From contig JAKOXM010000311.1 of the NCBI GenBank assembly GCA_029781095.1, positions 1 through 56,314 of the forward strand: a stretch of DNA of 56,314 nucleotides, written 5' to 3'. Under the pieces are notes generated by a model, which saw only the letters and a list, made by a program, of their open reading frames with translations, had not been told where the DNA came from and did no database searches. Position numbers and translations under genes: made by a program. Each line of letters begins with the position of its first letter. The first letter of the stretch is position 1. The stretch comes from Bacteroidota bacterium. Its GTDB lineage: Bacteria > Bacteroidota > Bacteroidia > Chitinophagales > Saprospiraceae. Positions 1 through 9,630 of the stretch are shown one piece after another.

Positions 1-285
1 GCGTGGTTGACGGCCATACTACCGGACATTTTTATTTCACGCAAAGACGCTAAGTTTTCGCAAAGACGCAAAGCATTGAAATTTCAGACTTTGCGCCTGT
101 GCGTTTTTTGCCTTTGCGCCTTTGCGTGGAAAATATTGTGTGGTTGACGGCCATACTACCGGACATTTTTATTTCACGCAAAGACGCTAAGTTTTCGCAA
201 AGACGCAAAGCATTGAAATTTCGGATTTTGCGTCTTTGCGTTTTTTGCCTTTGCGCCTTTGCGTGGAAAATGTTGTGTGAATAGT
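1..285. repeat. Two tandem copies of a ~137-bp unit containing a long imperfect inverted repeat (CACGCAAAGACGC...GCGCCTTTGCGTG)
   Basis: TGGTTGACGGCCATACTACCGGACATTTTTATTTCACGCAAAGACGC occurs at position 4 and again at 141; arms ACGCAAAGACGC.../...CTTTGCGTG are complementary inside each copy. Confidence 0.9.
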
Positions 286-288
286 GGC

Positions 289-561
289 TCATTTTAGCTC
301 CGGTACGGGTTTGCCGTCGATAATTTGACGAATCAGTTCATCGGAAGACTTGTCAAGCAAGTCAACAGGAGGTAAACGGTACAATTGAGCCAGTTGGGAA
401 AGCCTTGTTTCCGAAAGCCGCATCTGCCCGCGCTCTAATTTGCTGTACCCGTATTGGGAACAATTCAGGACATGCGCGACATAGCGTTGAGGAAACTGGT
501 GGTAGGCGCGCAGTTGGCGCAGGTTTTCGGGCAGGCGGTCGGAGAAATATTTTTTCATCAT
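289..561 (-). CDS. XRE-type helix-turn-helix transcriptional regulator (small)
   Basis: 90 aa; pattern NLRQLRAYHQFPQRYVAHVLNCSQYGYSKLERGQMRLSETRLSQLAQLY typical of HTH_3. Confidence 0.8.
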   Translation of the reverse strand: MMKKYFSDRLPENLRQLRAYHQFPQRYVAHVLNCSQYGYSKLERGQMRLSETRLSQLAQLYRLPPVDLLDKSSDELIRQIIDGKPVPELK

Positions 562-685
562 GAAGGTGTTAAAATGAAAAACAGGGTTCGGGAAGCGATT
601 ACAAATATATGTACCGGGTTTTAAAGTATGTTCGTTTAGTTTTAAATTAAAACCAAAATTTTATTCTTTATTTTTTCAGGAAACC

Positions 686-693
686 TACTTTTG
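686..693 (+). promoter_or_regulatory. Candidate Bacteroidota -7 element (TACTTTTG, fits TAnnTTTG)
   Basis: TACTTTTG ~50 bp upstream of the ATG at 743; no convincing -33 element. Confidence 0.35.
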
Positions 694-742
694 GGCTTTA
701 ATTAGTATATTCCGGTATAATTTATTTAATGTATATCCTGTT

Positions 743-1027
743 ATGAATAAAACAATCTTCTTCTGTACAGGATTCTTTTCAGCAGCCCTGTTGCTTGTTT
801 CCGTAAAACTTCCCGAAAATTATATCGCAAGGCAATCGGAAATAAAAGCGTACTCCCTGAGCCGTCACCCGGCGTTGCAACCGCTTCAGATCGAATGCTG
901 CAGACCCGGGGATGAGACCTCTACGAGCACTTCATATGGCGCGCGCTGCGTCACCGGCAATCAATATTGTGTTGCCAACGAATGCCCGACGGGAACGGCG
1001 GAATGCGGAGGTACTACCAAAGAGTAA
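743..1027 (+). CDS. Small secreted/membrane-anchored Cys-rich peptide 1
   Basis: 94 aa; hydrophobic N-terminus (TIFFCTGFFSAALLLVSV), C-terminal YGARC-x6-C-x4-C-x6-C. Confidence 0.7.
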   Translation: MNKTIFFCTGFFSAALLLVSVKLPENYIARQSEIKAYSLSRHPALQPLQIECCRPGDETSTSTSYGARCVTGNQYCVANECPTGTAECGGTTKE

Positions 1028-1088
1028 TTTTGGATAAAATAGGTTAGCGTAAAACACTGATTATCATATTAATAAATAATACCCATTT

Positions 1089-1358
1089 ATGAAAAAGCGA
1101 ATGATAAAACCCGCCGTTTTCCTGTTTTTTCTTTCCTTGTACACATCGCCCGGATTACTGTATAAAACGCCATCTTCCGGCAGCCCGTTAACAGCAACTT
1201 CAATTGCTTCCGGTTTCGTCACGGCAGGTTGGGCGCCGACACAATTATTCTGTACTTGCGACGACGGAACGCGCTATTCCTATGGTAATGACTGTAAAAC
1301 GGCTACCGGTTTGTGCGACAAGAACCCCTGCCCTCCTCCGCCACACGGCTGCCAATAA
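1089..1358 (+). CDS. Small secreted Cys-rich peptide 2, paralogous in Cys spacing to peptide 1
   Basis: 89 aa; signal-like N-terminus (KPAVFLFFLSLYTSPGLL), C-terminal YGNDC-x6-C-x4-C-x6-C. Confidence 0.7.
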   Translation: MKKRMIKPAVFLFFLSLYTSPGLLYKTPSSGSPLTATSIASGFVTAGWAPTQLFCTCDDGTRYSYGNDCKTATGLCDKNPCPPPPHGCQ

Positions 1359-1456
1359 TGCGTCATTCCGTCGATGAAAACCTCCGCGATACACGATCAT
1401 ACCTGCAATTTTGCTGCCTCTTACACGGATATACCGACTCAAACCGAATCTGCTTT

Positions 1457-2656
1457 ATGAAAACCATTCGCACATTATTATTCATCGCCGGTTTCGCTTT
1501 ACTCGCCGTCGGCTGCAAAAACGCCAATCCCCTTCTGGACGGTGACCCGCAGGAAATCCGGGTATTTTCGTCCTCCTCCGGCGCGCTCAAATCCTCGGAT
1601 ATCCTCACGCTCGAAGGGTTCACGGCATTGACTCCTTCAGAAAACGATCCATTGAGAAGTATCCGGAAAGCCGTTTTTCTCAATGACAAAATCATCGTGC
1701 TGGACAACCGGACGGATTTTAAAAACATATACGCCTTTGACGAAAAAACAGGGGTATTTCTCAACCGGATCGGGTATCAGTCAGAATCGGAAGGCGGATA
1801 CAACGAGGTATATGATATTGTGCCGGAGCCGGAGACAAACAATATCATTTGTCTCGTTGCCGGGAAAATGGCGTTTATGACGTATAACCTGTCGGGAAAT
1901 CCGGTTTCCATCCTGCCAAACGGAATGTACGGCCAGCATATGGCCGTTTTGCCCGACAGATCTTATATCGTGTACAACGAGTTCGGGGCAACCGACATTT
2001 CAGGGATGTTTCACCTGATATTTTACGATAAAAGTGGCAACCTGATCAAAAGAATGGACCCCTATCCCCCAACTTCCGACGGATGGGGCTATGAATACGC
2101 CGGATTCTTGGCATCCGGCAACAATAAAATATGGTTCAATCCGCCCTTTTCCGACACCATCTTTTCGGTGAGCAAAAACAATTTTTCCCCGGCCTATGTG
2201 CTTGATTTTAAAGGAAAGGAAGTGCCTGTGGAAGTACGCAAAAAAAAGTTGTCGGGCTGGGATACCGACAACAATTCATTTTTGTGCGAAGGATTTGCGA
2301 CGGCAGGCCAATACGCGGTTTTCCATATTTTTGACGAGCACAAAACCGTTCTCGGCATCTTCGACTCCGCATCAGGGAATTTTTATAATGCAAGGGATTT
2401 TAATGAAAACGACTGGCTCTATCCGCTCATCCAGGTCGGCGACATATTTCAAAAAAACAATAATTCCTTCGCTCTGGTACTGGAGCCCCGGCGCATCCGC
2501 TATATGATGCGAAACAATAAAATCAATATGGAAGACTTAAGCCGAAAGCACCCCGGACTGGCACGAACGCTGGCAGATAAAGACTCCGAAAACAAATACA
2601 TTTTGCTGTATTTATCAACCAAAAAAATAGGCGTATCGGAGAAGGATAGAATATGA
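1457..2656 (+). CDS. 6-bladed beta-propeller lipoprotein
   Basis: Internal ATG at 1457 gives MKTIRTLLFIAGFALLAVGCKN with lipobox LAVGC; repeated strands (AVFLNDKIIVLDNR...IYAFDEKTGVFLNRIG...) as in TolB-like/DUF5128 propellers; the ORF-track start 1313 overlaps the preceding peptide gene. Confidence 0.75.
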   Translation: MKTIRTLLFIAGFALLAVGCKNANPLLDGDPQEIRVFSSSSGALKSSDILTLEGFTALTPSENDPLRSIRKAVFLNDKIIVLDNRTDFKNIYAFDEKTGVFLNRIGYQSESEGGYNEVYDIVPEPETNNIICLVAGKMAFMTYNLSGNPVSILPNGMYGQHMAVLPDRSYIVYNEFGATDISGMFHLIFYDKSGNLIKRMDPYPPTSDGWGYEYAGFLASGNNKIWFNPPFSDTIFSVSKNNFSPAYVLDFKGKEVPVEVRKKKLSGWDTDNNSFLCEGFATAGQYAVFHIFDEHKTVLGIFDSASGNFYNARDFNENDWLYPLIQVGDIFQKNNNSFALVLEPRRIRYMMRNNKINMEDLSRKHPGLARTLADKDSENKYILLYLSTKKIGVSEKDRI

Positions 2657-2778
2657 ATCAGGCTTGAAGAATCAGGAATAATCATCCATCCAGGTGAACC
2701 CGGTTTCATCAAAATCAGATTTGATGGAACGCATCGTTCCCGGGCTGGAGCCATAAACCGGCGCCTTGCTCACCCGCC

Positions 2779-5082
2779 TCACTCTTCGCGGCTCACATTC
2801 GACACCCAGTCGAAACTTTTCAGGGAGCGCATGGCCAGGTTCAGCTGGTCAGTGTTGGCAACAATAAGACCGATCCGGCCTTCGAAATAGCCGTTTTCGC
2901 CGGAAATCGAGAACGAGCGGATATTGATCCCGAGGCTTGATATTTTGTCGGTGAGCTGGTGAATGACCCCCGGACCGCTGTCGATACCGGTGACGATGAT
3001 ATTTGTAAGAAAGTCGGCCTTTACCGTATTTCCCCAGCCTGCTTTCAGGATGCGGTGATCGTAGTTGGCCAGCAGATGCGTAGCATTGGGGCAGGTTGCG
3101 CGGTGTATTTTCACGCCGCCCTGGGCAAGGATGAAGCCGAAGATGGCGTCGCCCTGCACCGGGTTGCAACACGTGGCAAAGGAATACTGGTAATAACTGC
3201 CCGGCTCGCCGTTGATGATGACTTCGGGTTTGTTGCCCGGTTTGATACGGGGGGCACTATCCGGAACGACAGGTTCCGTTTCCTGTTTGATATTTTTATC
3301 TTCAATCTCCACCAGCCGCACGCCATCGGAGCGGAACCGTTTGAGTTCCGACAGGTCTACCTGCTCCATAAAAATGGCGCTGAGGAATTCGAGCCGGTTG
3401 GGGTAGCCGTACCACCTGGCCAGCAAATCAGCATTTTCCTCAACGGAAACCTTGAAGTTATTGAGTTTCCGTTCGAGTATTTCGCGGCCGTATTCCGCGT
3501 GGCTGCGTTTTTCTTCGCGCAGGGCCGAGCGAATGCGGTTTTTTGCCTTGCCGGTGACGACAAACTGAAGCCAGTCCTCCTTGGGTTTTTGCGTTTTTTT
3601 GGTCAGCACCTCTACCTGATCGCCGCTTTTCAGCACATAATCGAGGCGTTCCAGGCGATTGTTGATCTTGACCGACTGGCAATTACAGCCTATATCGGAG
3701 TGAATGCTGAACGCGAAATCGAGCGCCGTGGAGCCTTCCGGCAGTATCTTCATCTCCCCTTTCGGCGTGAATACATGCACTTCTTCCGCAAACAGGTTGC
3801 TCTGGAAATCGGCGAGAAATTCAACGGCGCTGCCCGTGTCGTTGTTTTCCAGCGTCTCGCGCACCTGGTTAAGCCAGTTTTCGAATACGTCCTTTTTGAG
3901 TTTGCTGAGGCCTTTAACGCCTTTGTATTTCCAGTGCGCCGCAAATCCGCGCTCGGCGATGTCGTCCATGCGTTCGGAGCGTATCTGCACTTCCACAAAA
4001 CGGCCCTCCGGACCGATCACGGTGGTATGAAGCGATTCGTAGCCATTCGCCTTGGGGCTCGTGATCCAGTCTTTGAGTCGCTCGGGGATGGGTTTGTAAT
4101 AGTCCGTAATGAACGTATAAACCTGCCAGCAGGCGAGGCGCTCTTCTACAGGCGGCACATCGACGATAATCCGGATAGCAAACAGGTCGTAAATATCCTC
4201 GAATGATACGTGCTTGTGCTTGATCTTGTTCCGGATCGAGTAAATACTCTTGGGCCGGCCGGTAATCCGGGCCGGGATGCCCATTTCTTTCAGGGCTTCC
4301 CTGATGGGGTCCGTAAATTCACGGATATAAAGTTCCCGCGCGCGTTTGGTTTGCGCGAGTTTGTCGGCGATATCGTGGTATTCTTCGGCATGCGTGATTT
4401 TCAGGCACAGGTCCTGAAACTCGCTTTTTATTTTATAAAGCCCCAGCCGGTGTGCAAGAGGCGCGTAGATGGTGGTTGTTTCGGCAGCGATTTTTAACTG
4501 CTTGTGGGGGGGCATCCCCTTGATTGTCCGCAGGTTGTGCAAGCGGTCGGCCATTTTAATCAGAACCACCCGCACGTCGGATACCATGGCGCGCAAAACC
4601 TTGCTCAGGTTTTCGGCTTGCGGACTTTCAGAGTCGTGCAGGCTGTCGAGTTTTGTGAGGCCGTCGACGATGAGCGAGACACGTGCACCAAAGCGGTCGT
4701 GCAGGTCCTTGAGCGACACTTCGGTGTCTTCAACCACATCGTGGAGCAAGGCGCAGACGACGGCAGTCGGTCCGAGGCCGATTTCTTCCACGCAGATACG
4801 CGCCACCTCGATCGGGTGCAGGATATAGGGTTCGCCCGTTTTGCGGCGCTGTTTCTGGTGCGCTGCCGCCGCGAGCTCGAATGCGGCGCGGATGTTTACC
4901 CTGTCCGTCTTGTTCAGAGGGGTTTTAATGGATTTCAGCAGGTTTCGGTAAGCCCTCCTGATAAGCAGTTGGTCTTCACGTTCGCTGGGCATAGCTGCGG
5001 CATCCGCTTCGGGCACGTGATTGCCCGGCGTGTCTGCGTTGATCGATTCCGCAGGAATATTGACATTATCATGCTGCTCCAT
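2779..5082 (-). CDS. spoT: Bifunctional (p)ppGpp synthetase/hydrolase (RelA/SpoT family)
   Basis: 767 aa; HD hydrolase motif (ALLHDVVEDTE), synthetase region (ITGRPKSIYSIRNK), TGS (VFTPKGEMKILPEGSTALDFAFSIHSDIG), C-terminal ACT. Confidence 0.95.
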   Translation of the reverse strand: MEQHDNVNIPAESINADTPGNHVPEADAAAMPSEREDQLLIRRAYRNLLKSIKTPLNKTDRVNIRAAFELAAAAHQKQRRKTGEPYILHPIEVARICVEEIGLGPTAVVCALLHDVVEDTEVSLKDLHDRFGARVSLIVDGLTKLDSLHDSESPQAENLSKVLRAMVSDVRVVLIKMADRLHNLRTIKGMPPHKQLKIAAETTTIYAPLAHRLGLYKIKSEFQDLCLKITHAEEYHDIADKLAQTKRARELYIREFTDPIREALKEMGIPARITGRPKSIYSIRNKIKHKHVSFEDIYDLFAIRIIVDVPPVEERLACWQVYTFITDYYKPIPERLKDWITSPKANGYESLHTTVIGPEGRFVEVQIRSERMDDIAERGFAAHWKYKGVKGLSKLKKDVFENWLNQVRETLENNDTGSAVEFLADFQSNLFAEEVHVFTPKGEMKILPEGSTALDFAFSIHSDIGCNCQSVKINNRLERLDYVLKSGDQVEVLTKKTQKPKEDWLQFVVTGKAKNRIRSALREEKRSHAEYGREILERKLNNFKVSVEENADLLARWYGYPNRLEFLSAIFMEQVDLSELKRFRSDGVRLVEIEDKNIKQETEPVVPDSAPRIKPGNKPEVIINGEPGSYYQYSFATCCNPVQGDAIFGFILAQGGVKIHRATCPNATHLLANYDHRILKAGWGNTVKADFLTNIIVTGIDSGPGVIHQLTDKISSLGINIRSFSISGENGYFEGRIGLIVANTDQLNLAMRSLKSFDWVSNVSREE

Positions 5083-5407
5083 GTGACCTTCCTGTTTATC
5101 GCTGTGTTCGGATGTCTTACAAATTTATGGCAAACTTTCGGGCGGCCAAATTTGTTTGCGGCTTGTTAACTGTTTTTTATGCGAGGCTTGTTATTTGTTT
5201 TCCGTCAAAACAATGTACTTTTGCGCTCCTTTTTAAAAAGGTTGCATGTTCGGGTAAAGGCATTTTTTTGTTACTGAAAATTTTAAACTTACAAAAAATT
5301 TGCCAACTGTTCTTAAAACGTAAAAATACCTGCCTGGCGAATTTGGCAGAAGTATTCCGCTCCGGGCGGAACGACTTGAGAGCGCCGGAATATTGAAGTT
5401 TTTGAAT

Positions 5408-5489
5408 GCGGGCGTGGCGAAATTGGTAGACGTACCAGACTTAGGATCTGGCGCCGTGAGGCATGGGGGTTCGAGTCCCTCCGCCCGCA
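5408..5489 (+). tRNA. tRNA-Leu (anticodon UAG)
   Basis: Acceptor GCGGGCG/CGCCCGC, anticodon stem CCAGA/TCTGG with loop CTTAGGA, T-arm GGGGGTTCGAGTCCCTC, A discriminator. Confidence 0.95.
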
Positions 5490-5631
5490 CACAAGTACAA
5501 GGGGTTGAACGGGTTTACAGAATTTGCCTGGGTGGACCCGTGAAGCCGGCCACACGATTTGACTAACGCTTTCAGCCCTTTTCAACCCCTTAATATTCAA
5601 CCAGATATCCAATTTCTAATATTCGACATTT

Positions 5632-7062
5632 ATGGTTGTCCGCAAAGACATCGACAACACCTCAGCCGTTCTCACCGTCACCGTTACCCGCGAGGAGATC
5701 AAACCGAAAATCGACGCCGAACTTAAAAAATTCCGTTCCCGTGCTGCCATCCGTGGCTTTCGCCAGGGCCAGGCGCCGATGGATTTCGTTAAAAAACTCT
5801 ACGGCAATTCAATTTTCAGCGAAACGCTGAACGAACTGCTCTCCAACCGCCTCTACGATTACCTGCGCGAAAGCAAACTGGACGTGCTCGGCCAGCCGCT
5901 GCCTACGGAAGATCAGCGGAGTTTTTCTTTCAAGGTCAACGACCTGGAGCCCGAATACGCCGTCAATTATGAAGTCGGTTTTGTGGCGCCATTCGACATA
6001 AAGGGCCTCGACAAGAAAGAAAAGTACGAACGACTCACCGTTTCCAACCTCGACGAACTCGCCGAAGAAGACCTCAACTACGCCCGCAAGCGTATGGGTG
6101 CAAGGTCCAGTTCCGAAACGGATATCCAGGAAAATGACATTCTTCGTATCGCTTCGAAGGAACTGGACGGCTCGGCCGACGCCGCTGTGAAAGAAGGCGG
6201 CTGGGCGACCACGATTACAATCCTGCTGAAGGATACGGTGGACGAGCAGTTGAAAGCGCAGTTGCTGACCATGAAGAAAGGCGATACGCTGCGTTTTAAT
6301 GCCCGTCAACTGGAAAACCAGGAAAAAGAAGACATGTACCGCAAGTATATCCTGAACCTGGAAGCGAACGACGACCGCGAAGTAGGCGACTGGTTCGAAG
6401 GCACGATCGAAGAAGTGAGCCGGGTGCAGGACGCCGAACTGAACGAGGAGTTTTTCAACGGCTATTTTGGCGAAGGCCGTGTGAGCAACCGTGAAGAAGC
6501 AATGGGCGAACTCAAAAAGGGCATCCTCGGATTTTACGACGTGCGCTCCAATGCGCTGCTGATGCGCTCTTTTCAGGAACGCCTGCTGGAACAAAACCCC
6601 ATTGAACTGCCCGAAAAATTCCTGAAACGCTGGCTCAAGACCACCAGCGAAACCAAACTTGACGACGAACAGATCGACCGCGAATACCCCGCTTTTGCCG
6701 ACAACCTCCGCTGGTCGCTCCTGCGCGACAAAATCAAGGCCATGTTCGCGCTCGAAGTAAGCGACGAAGACCTCCGGCAGGCATATTCGGTGCGTGTGCG
6801 CAACTATTTCCAGGCCGATTTGCCCGACAATGTAATTGAAAGCAGCGTGGAGCGGCTCATGCAAAATGAAAAAGACGTGGCCGATACCCGCCGTGACCTC
6901 GAAACGGACAAAATATTTGAAGCCGTACGGGAACAGGTGACCATAAAAGACAAGGCCGTGCCCTCGGACGAGTTCCACAAAATCATTGACGAGATCACGA
7001 AAAAGTCGCAGGCCGAACAAAACCGGGCGGATGCGCTGCAGGCGGTAGCGGAAGATAAATAA
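5632..7062 (+). CDS. tig: Trigger factor
   Basis: 476 aa; N-terminal ribosome-binding motif FRGFRxGxAP (IRGFRQGQAPMDFVKKLYG); upstream of clpP-clpX. Confidence 0.93.
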   Translation: MVVRKDIDNTSAVLTVTVTREEIKPKIDAELKKFRSRAAIRGFRQGQAPMDFVKKLYGNSIFSETLNELLSNRLYDYLRESKLDVLGQPLPTEDQRSFSFKVNDLEPEYAVNYEVGFVAPFDIKGLDKKEKYERLTVSNLDELAEEDLNYARKRMGARSSSETDIQENDILRIASKELDGSADAAVKEGGWATTITILLKDTVDEQLKAQLLTMKKGDTLRFNARQLENQEKEDMYRKYILNLEANDDREVGDWFEGTIEEVSRVQDAELNEEFFNGYFGEGRVSNREEAMGELKKGILGFYDVRSNALLMRSFQERLLEQNPIELPEKFLKRWLKTTSETKLDDEQIDREYPAFADNLRWSLLRDKIKAMFALEVSDEDLRQAYSVRVRNYFQADLPDNVIESSVERLMQNEKDVADTRRDLETDKIFEAVREQVTIKDKAVPSDEFHKIIDEITKKSQAEQNRADALQAVAEDK

Positions 7063-7213
7063 ACGATAGAAATCCGATATTTTCGTTCATCGTATATCAT
7101 CCTGCATTCATCGTGGAAAACAGGCGGATTCGTAGAGCAATTCAGTTCCATTTTTTCACACCGCAACCTGCTGTCTGAAAAGTTGTTTCATTTGCCTCAA
7201 AAAGAATAAGATC

Positions 7214-7912
7214 ATGTTCGACAAAAATGAATTTCAAAAGTATGCCACCAAGCACCTCGGGATGAGTGGCATGCACCTCGAAAAGTATATGGACGCCACG
7301 GCGCCGGGTATCCGCGCCTTCACGCCATACGTCATCGAAGAACGCCAGATGAACGCTGCGGCGCTCGACGTGTTCAGCCGACTGATGATGGACCGCATCA
7401 TCTTTATGGGCGTGCCGGTCACGGAATACGTGTCCAACGTCATTCAGGCGCAGTTGCTGTTCCTTGAAAGCACCGATCCCAAGCGCGACGTGCAAATGTT
7501 CATCAACAGCCCCGGCGGCTCCGTTATCGACGGACTCGGCATTTACGACACCATGCAGTACGTATCGCCCGACGTGGCCACGATTTGCACGGGTCTCGCC
7601 GCCTCCATGGGCGCTGTGCTGCTCGCAGCCGGCACCAAAGGCAAACGCAGCGCGCTGTTCCACAGTCACGTGATGATCCACCAGCCCATGGGCGGCGCCC
7701 AGGGCCAGGTTTCGGACATCGAGATTTCGTACAAACTGATCAAAAAAATGCAAAAGTCACTGTACGATATCCTGGCGCATCACACGGGTCAGTCCTATGA
7801 AAAGATCGAGGAAGACTGCGACCGCGACAACTGGATGAGCTCCGCCGAAGCGAAAGAATACGGCCTGGTGGACGAAGTACTCGACCGCAACAATCCGAAA
7901 GGGAAAAGTTAA
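7214..7912 (+). CDS. clpP: ATP-dependent Clp protease proteolytic subunit
   Basis: 232 aa; FINSPGGSVIDGLGIYDTMQY, catalytic GLAASMGAVLLAAG and HSHVMIHQPMGGAQGQ. Confidence 0.97.
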   Translation: MFDKNEFQKYATKHLGMSGMHLEKYMDATAPGIRAFTPYVIEERQMNAAALDVFSRLMMDRIIFMGVPVTEYVSNVIQAQLLFLESTDPKRDVQMFINSPGGSVIDGLGIYDTMQYVSPDVATICTGLAASMGAVLLAAGTKGKRSALFHSHVMIHQPMGGAQGQVSDIEISYKLIKKMQKSLYDILAHHTGQSYEKIEEDCDRDNWMSSAEAKEYGLVDEVLDRNNPKGKS

Positions 7913-7935
7913 CAGCCTTTTTCGATAAAGTATAT

Positions 7936-7976
7936 GCCCGGAGCAGCGCAGTGTGCGTTTCTCCGGGCCTTTTTTA
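7936..7976 (+). terminator. Rho-independent-like terminator downstream of clpP
   Basis: GCCCGGAG...CTCCGGGC followed by CTTTTTT. Confidence 0.75.
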
Positions 7977-8062
7977 CCGTACCTTTGCGTATATTTCCCG
8001 CAGATTGCGCAGATCACGCAGAAAATATGCCTGAGACAATAAATCCAGTATCCTGAAAACCT

Positions 8063-8246
8063 GCAATAATCAACCTCGGGCGGCAATCGGCGAAATCCGC
8101 GAAATCTGCGGGAGATACACAAACCCGAAAGCCAGCAATAATCAACCTCGGACCGCAATCGGCGAAATCCGCGAAATCTGCGGGAAATATACAAACCCGA
8201 AAACCCGCAATAATCAACCTCGGACCGCAATCGGCGAAATCCGCGC
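8063..8246. repeat. 72-bp tandem repeat, ~2.5 copies, between clpP and clpX
   Basis: GCAATAATCAACCTCGG(G/A)CCGCAATCGGCGAAATCCGCGAAATCTGCGGG starts at 8063, 8135 and 8207. Confidence 0.9.
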
Positions 8247-8309
8247 ATGTGCGGCAAACAATTAAAAATCATCCAAACCAACGCGGTTCAGTCATTCCGC
8301 GATATTGTT

Positions 8310-9602
8310 ATGATAAAACGTGGCAAACCCACCCAAAACCGCTGCTCCTTTTGCGGACGCGGCGAAGAAGAAGTGATGATTCTGGTGTCCGGCATGGACG
8401 GGCAGATATGTGAAGTCTGCGTTGAAAAAGCGCAGGAGATCATCGATCAGGAACTTCGAAAAGCAGGTGTCCCGTCCGAAAAAGGCGAACAGGGTTCGGG
8501 CAAAAGCAGCCGCTACAGCGGCCCCATACACCTCATTCCTCCGCGCGATATCAAAACATTTCTGGATCAATACGTTATCGGCCAAGACGACGCTAAAAAA
8601 GTGCTGGCCGTGGCAGTGTATAATCACTACAAGCGCCTCCAGCAATTTGGCAAAACATCCGGCTCGGACGACGTGGAGATCGAAAAATCCAACGTGCTGT
8701 TCGTCGGACAAACGGGTACGGGCAAAACGCTGCTGGCCAAGACCATCGCCAAACTGCTCAACGTGCCGTTCACGATCGTCGACGCCACCGTATTCACGGA
8801 AGCAGGCTACGTCGGCGAAGACGTGGAGAGCATCCTCTCGCGTCTGCTGCAGGTCTGCGATTACGACGTGGAAGCGGCCGAACGCGGCATCGTGTACATT
8901 GACGAAATCGACAAGATCGCACGTAAACAGGACAACCCTTCCATCACCCGCGATGTATCGGGAGAAGGTGTGCAACAAGGCATGCTGAAAATGCTGGAAG
9001 GCGCCGAGGTGCTCGTTCCTCCCCAGGGCGGGCGCAAACACCCCGAGCAAAAACTGGTGAAAATCAACACCTTAAACATCCTGTTCATCTGTGGCGGCGC
9101 TTTTGACGGCATCGACAAGATCATCGCCCGCCGGGTAAATACCCAGGTGATCGGCTACGGCAAAAACCAGGAAGAGCGGATTGACAAGGACAATCTGCTC
9201 AATTATGTCGGCCATCAGGATGTAAAAAACTACGGCCTCATACCCGAACTCGTGGGGCGCATGCCCGTAGTTGTCCACCTTGACCCCCTCGATATTGAAA
9301 CCCTCCGCAGCATATTGACTCAGCCGCGCAATGCGTTGCTTCGCCAGTATGAAAAACTCTTTGCCCTCGAAGGCATTCAACTGAAAATGGAAGATTCCGC
9401 CATCGATTTTATCGCGGAAAAAGCCATGGAGTACAAGCTCGGCGCCCGCGGACTGCGTTCGCTTTGCGAGGCCATTCTGACCGATGCCATGTTTGAATTG
9501 CCCACTGCCGGCAAAAGCGCCGGGAAGCAGCTGGTCATCGACCGCGCATACGCGGAGGCGAAACTGGAAGGTTCCCGCCTCGGGCGTCTGAAAGCGGCGT
9601 AG
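8310..9602 (+). CDS. clpX: ATP-dependent Clp protease ATP-binding subunit ClpX
   Basis: Zn-binding CSFCGR...CEVC, Walker [14 protein letters not shown], Walker [10 protein letters not shown]; start chosen at [15 protein letters not shown]. Confidence 0.97.
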   Translation: MIKRGKPTQNRCSFCGRGEEEVMILVSGMDGQICEVCVEKAQEIIDQELRKAGVPSEKGEQGSGKSSRYSGPIHLIPPRDIKTFLDQYVIGQDDAKKVLAVAVYNHYKRLQQFGKTSGSDDVEIEKSNVLFVGQTGTGKTLLAKTIAKLLNVPFTIVDATVFTEAGYVGEDVESILSRLLQVCDYDVEAAERGIVYIDEIDKIARKQDNPSITRDVSGEGVQQGMLKMLEGAEVLVPPQGGRKHPEQKLVKINTLNILFICGGAFDGIDKIIARRVNTQVIGYGKNQEERIDKDNLLNYVGHQDVKNYGLIPELVGRMPVVVHLDPLDIETLRSILTQPRNALLRQYEKLFALEGIQLKMEDSAIDFIAEKAMEYKLGARGLRSLCEAILTDAMFELPTAGKSAGKQLVIDRAYAEAKLEGSRLGRLKAA

Positions 9603-9630
9603 TGTTGTGTCGGGTCCAACGGAATAAATG

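Noticed and set aside
50-292. Small ORFs on both strands in the left-edge repeat
   Set aside because: Translations of the CACGCAAAGACGC repeat (KAQRQKTQRRK...), not genuine proteins.
2959-4206. 415-aa plus-strand ORF antisense to spoT
   Set aside because: Shadow ORF opposite a clearly conserved RelA/SpoT gene; translation has no recognisable domain.
5809-7020. 403-aa minus-strand ORF antisense to tig
   Set aside because: Opposite the trigger factor gene; Phe/Val-rich shadow translation without domain features.
8063-8246. Possible CRISPR array
   Set aside because: Whole 72-bp unit repeats without variable unique spacers, and no cas genes are present in the window.
7757-8281. 174-aa minus-strand ORF with repeated GFRRLRSEVDYC segments
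   Set aside because: Produced by the 72-bp tandem DNA repeat and clpP antisense; repeated peptide reflects DNA repetition rather than a coding gene.
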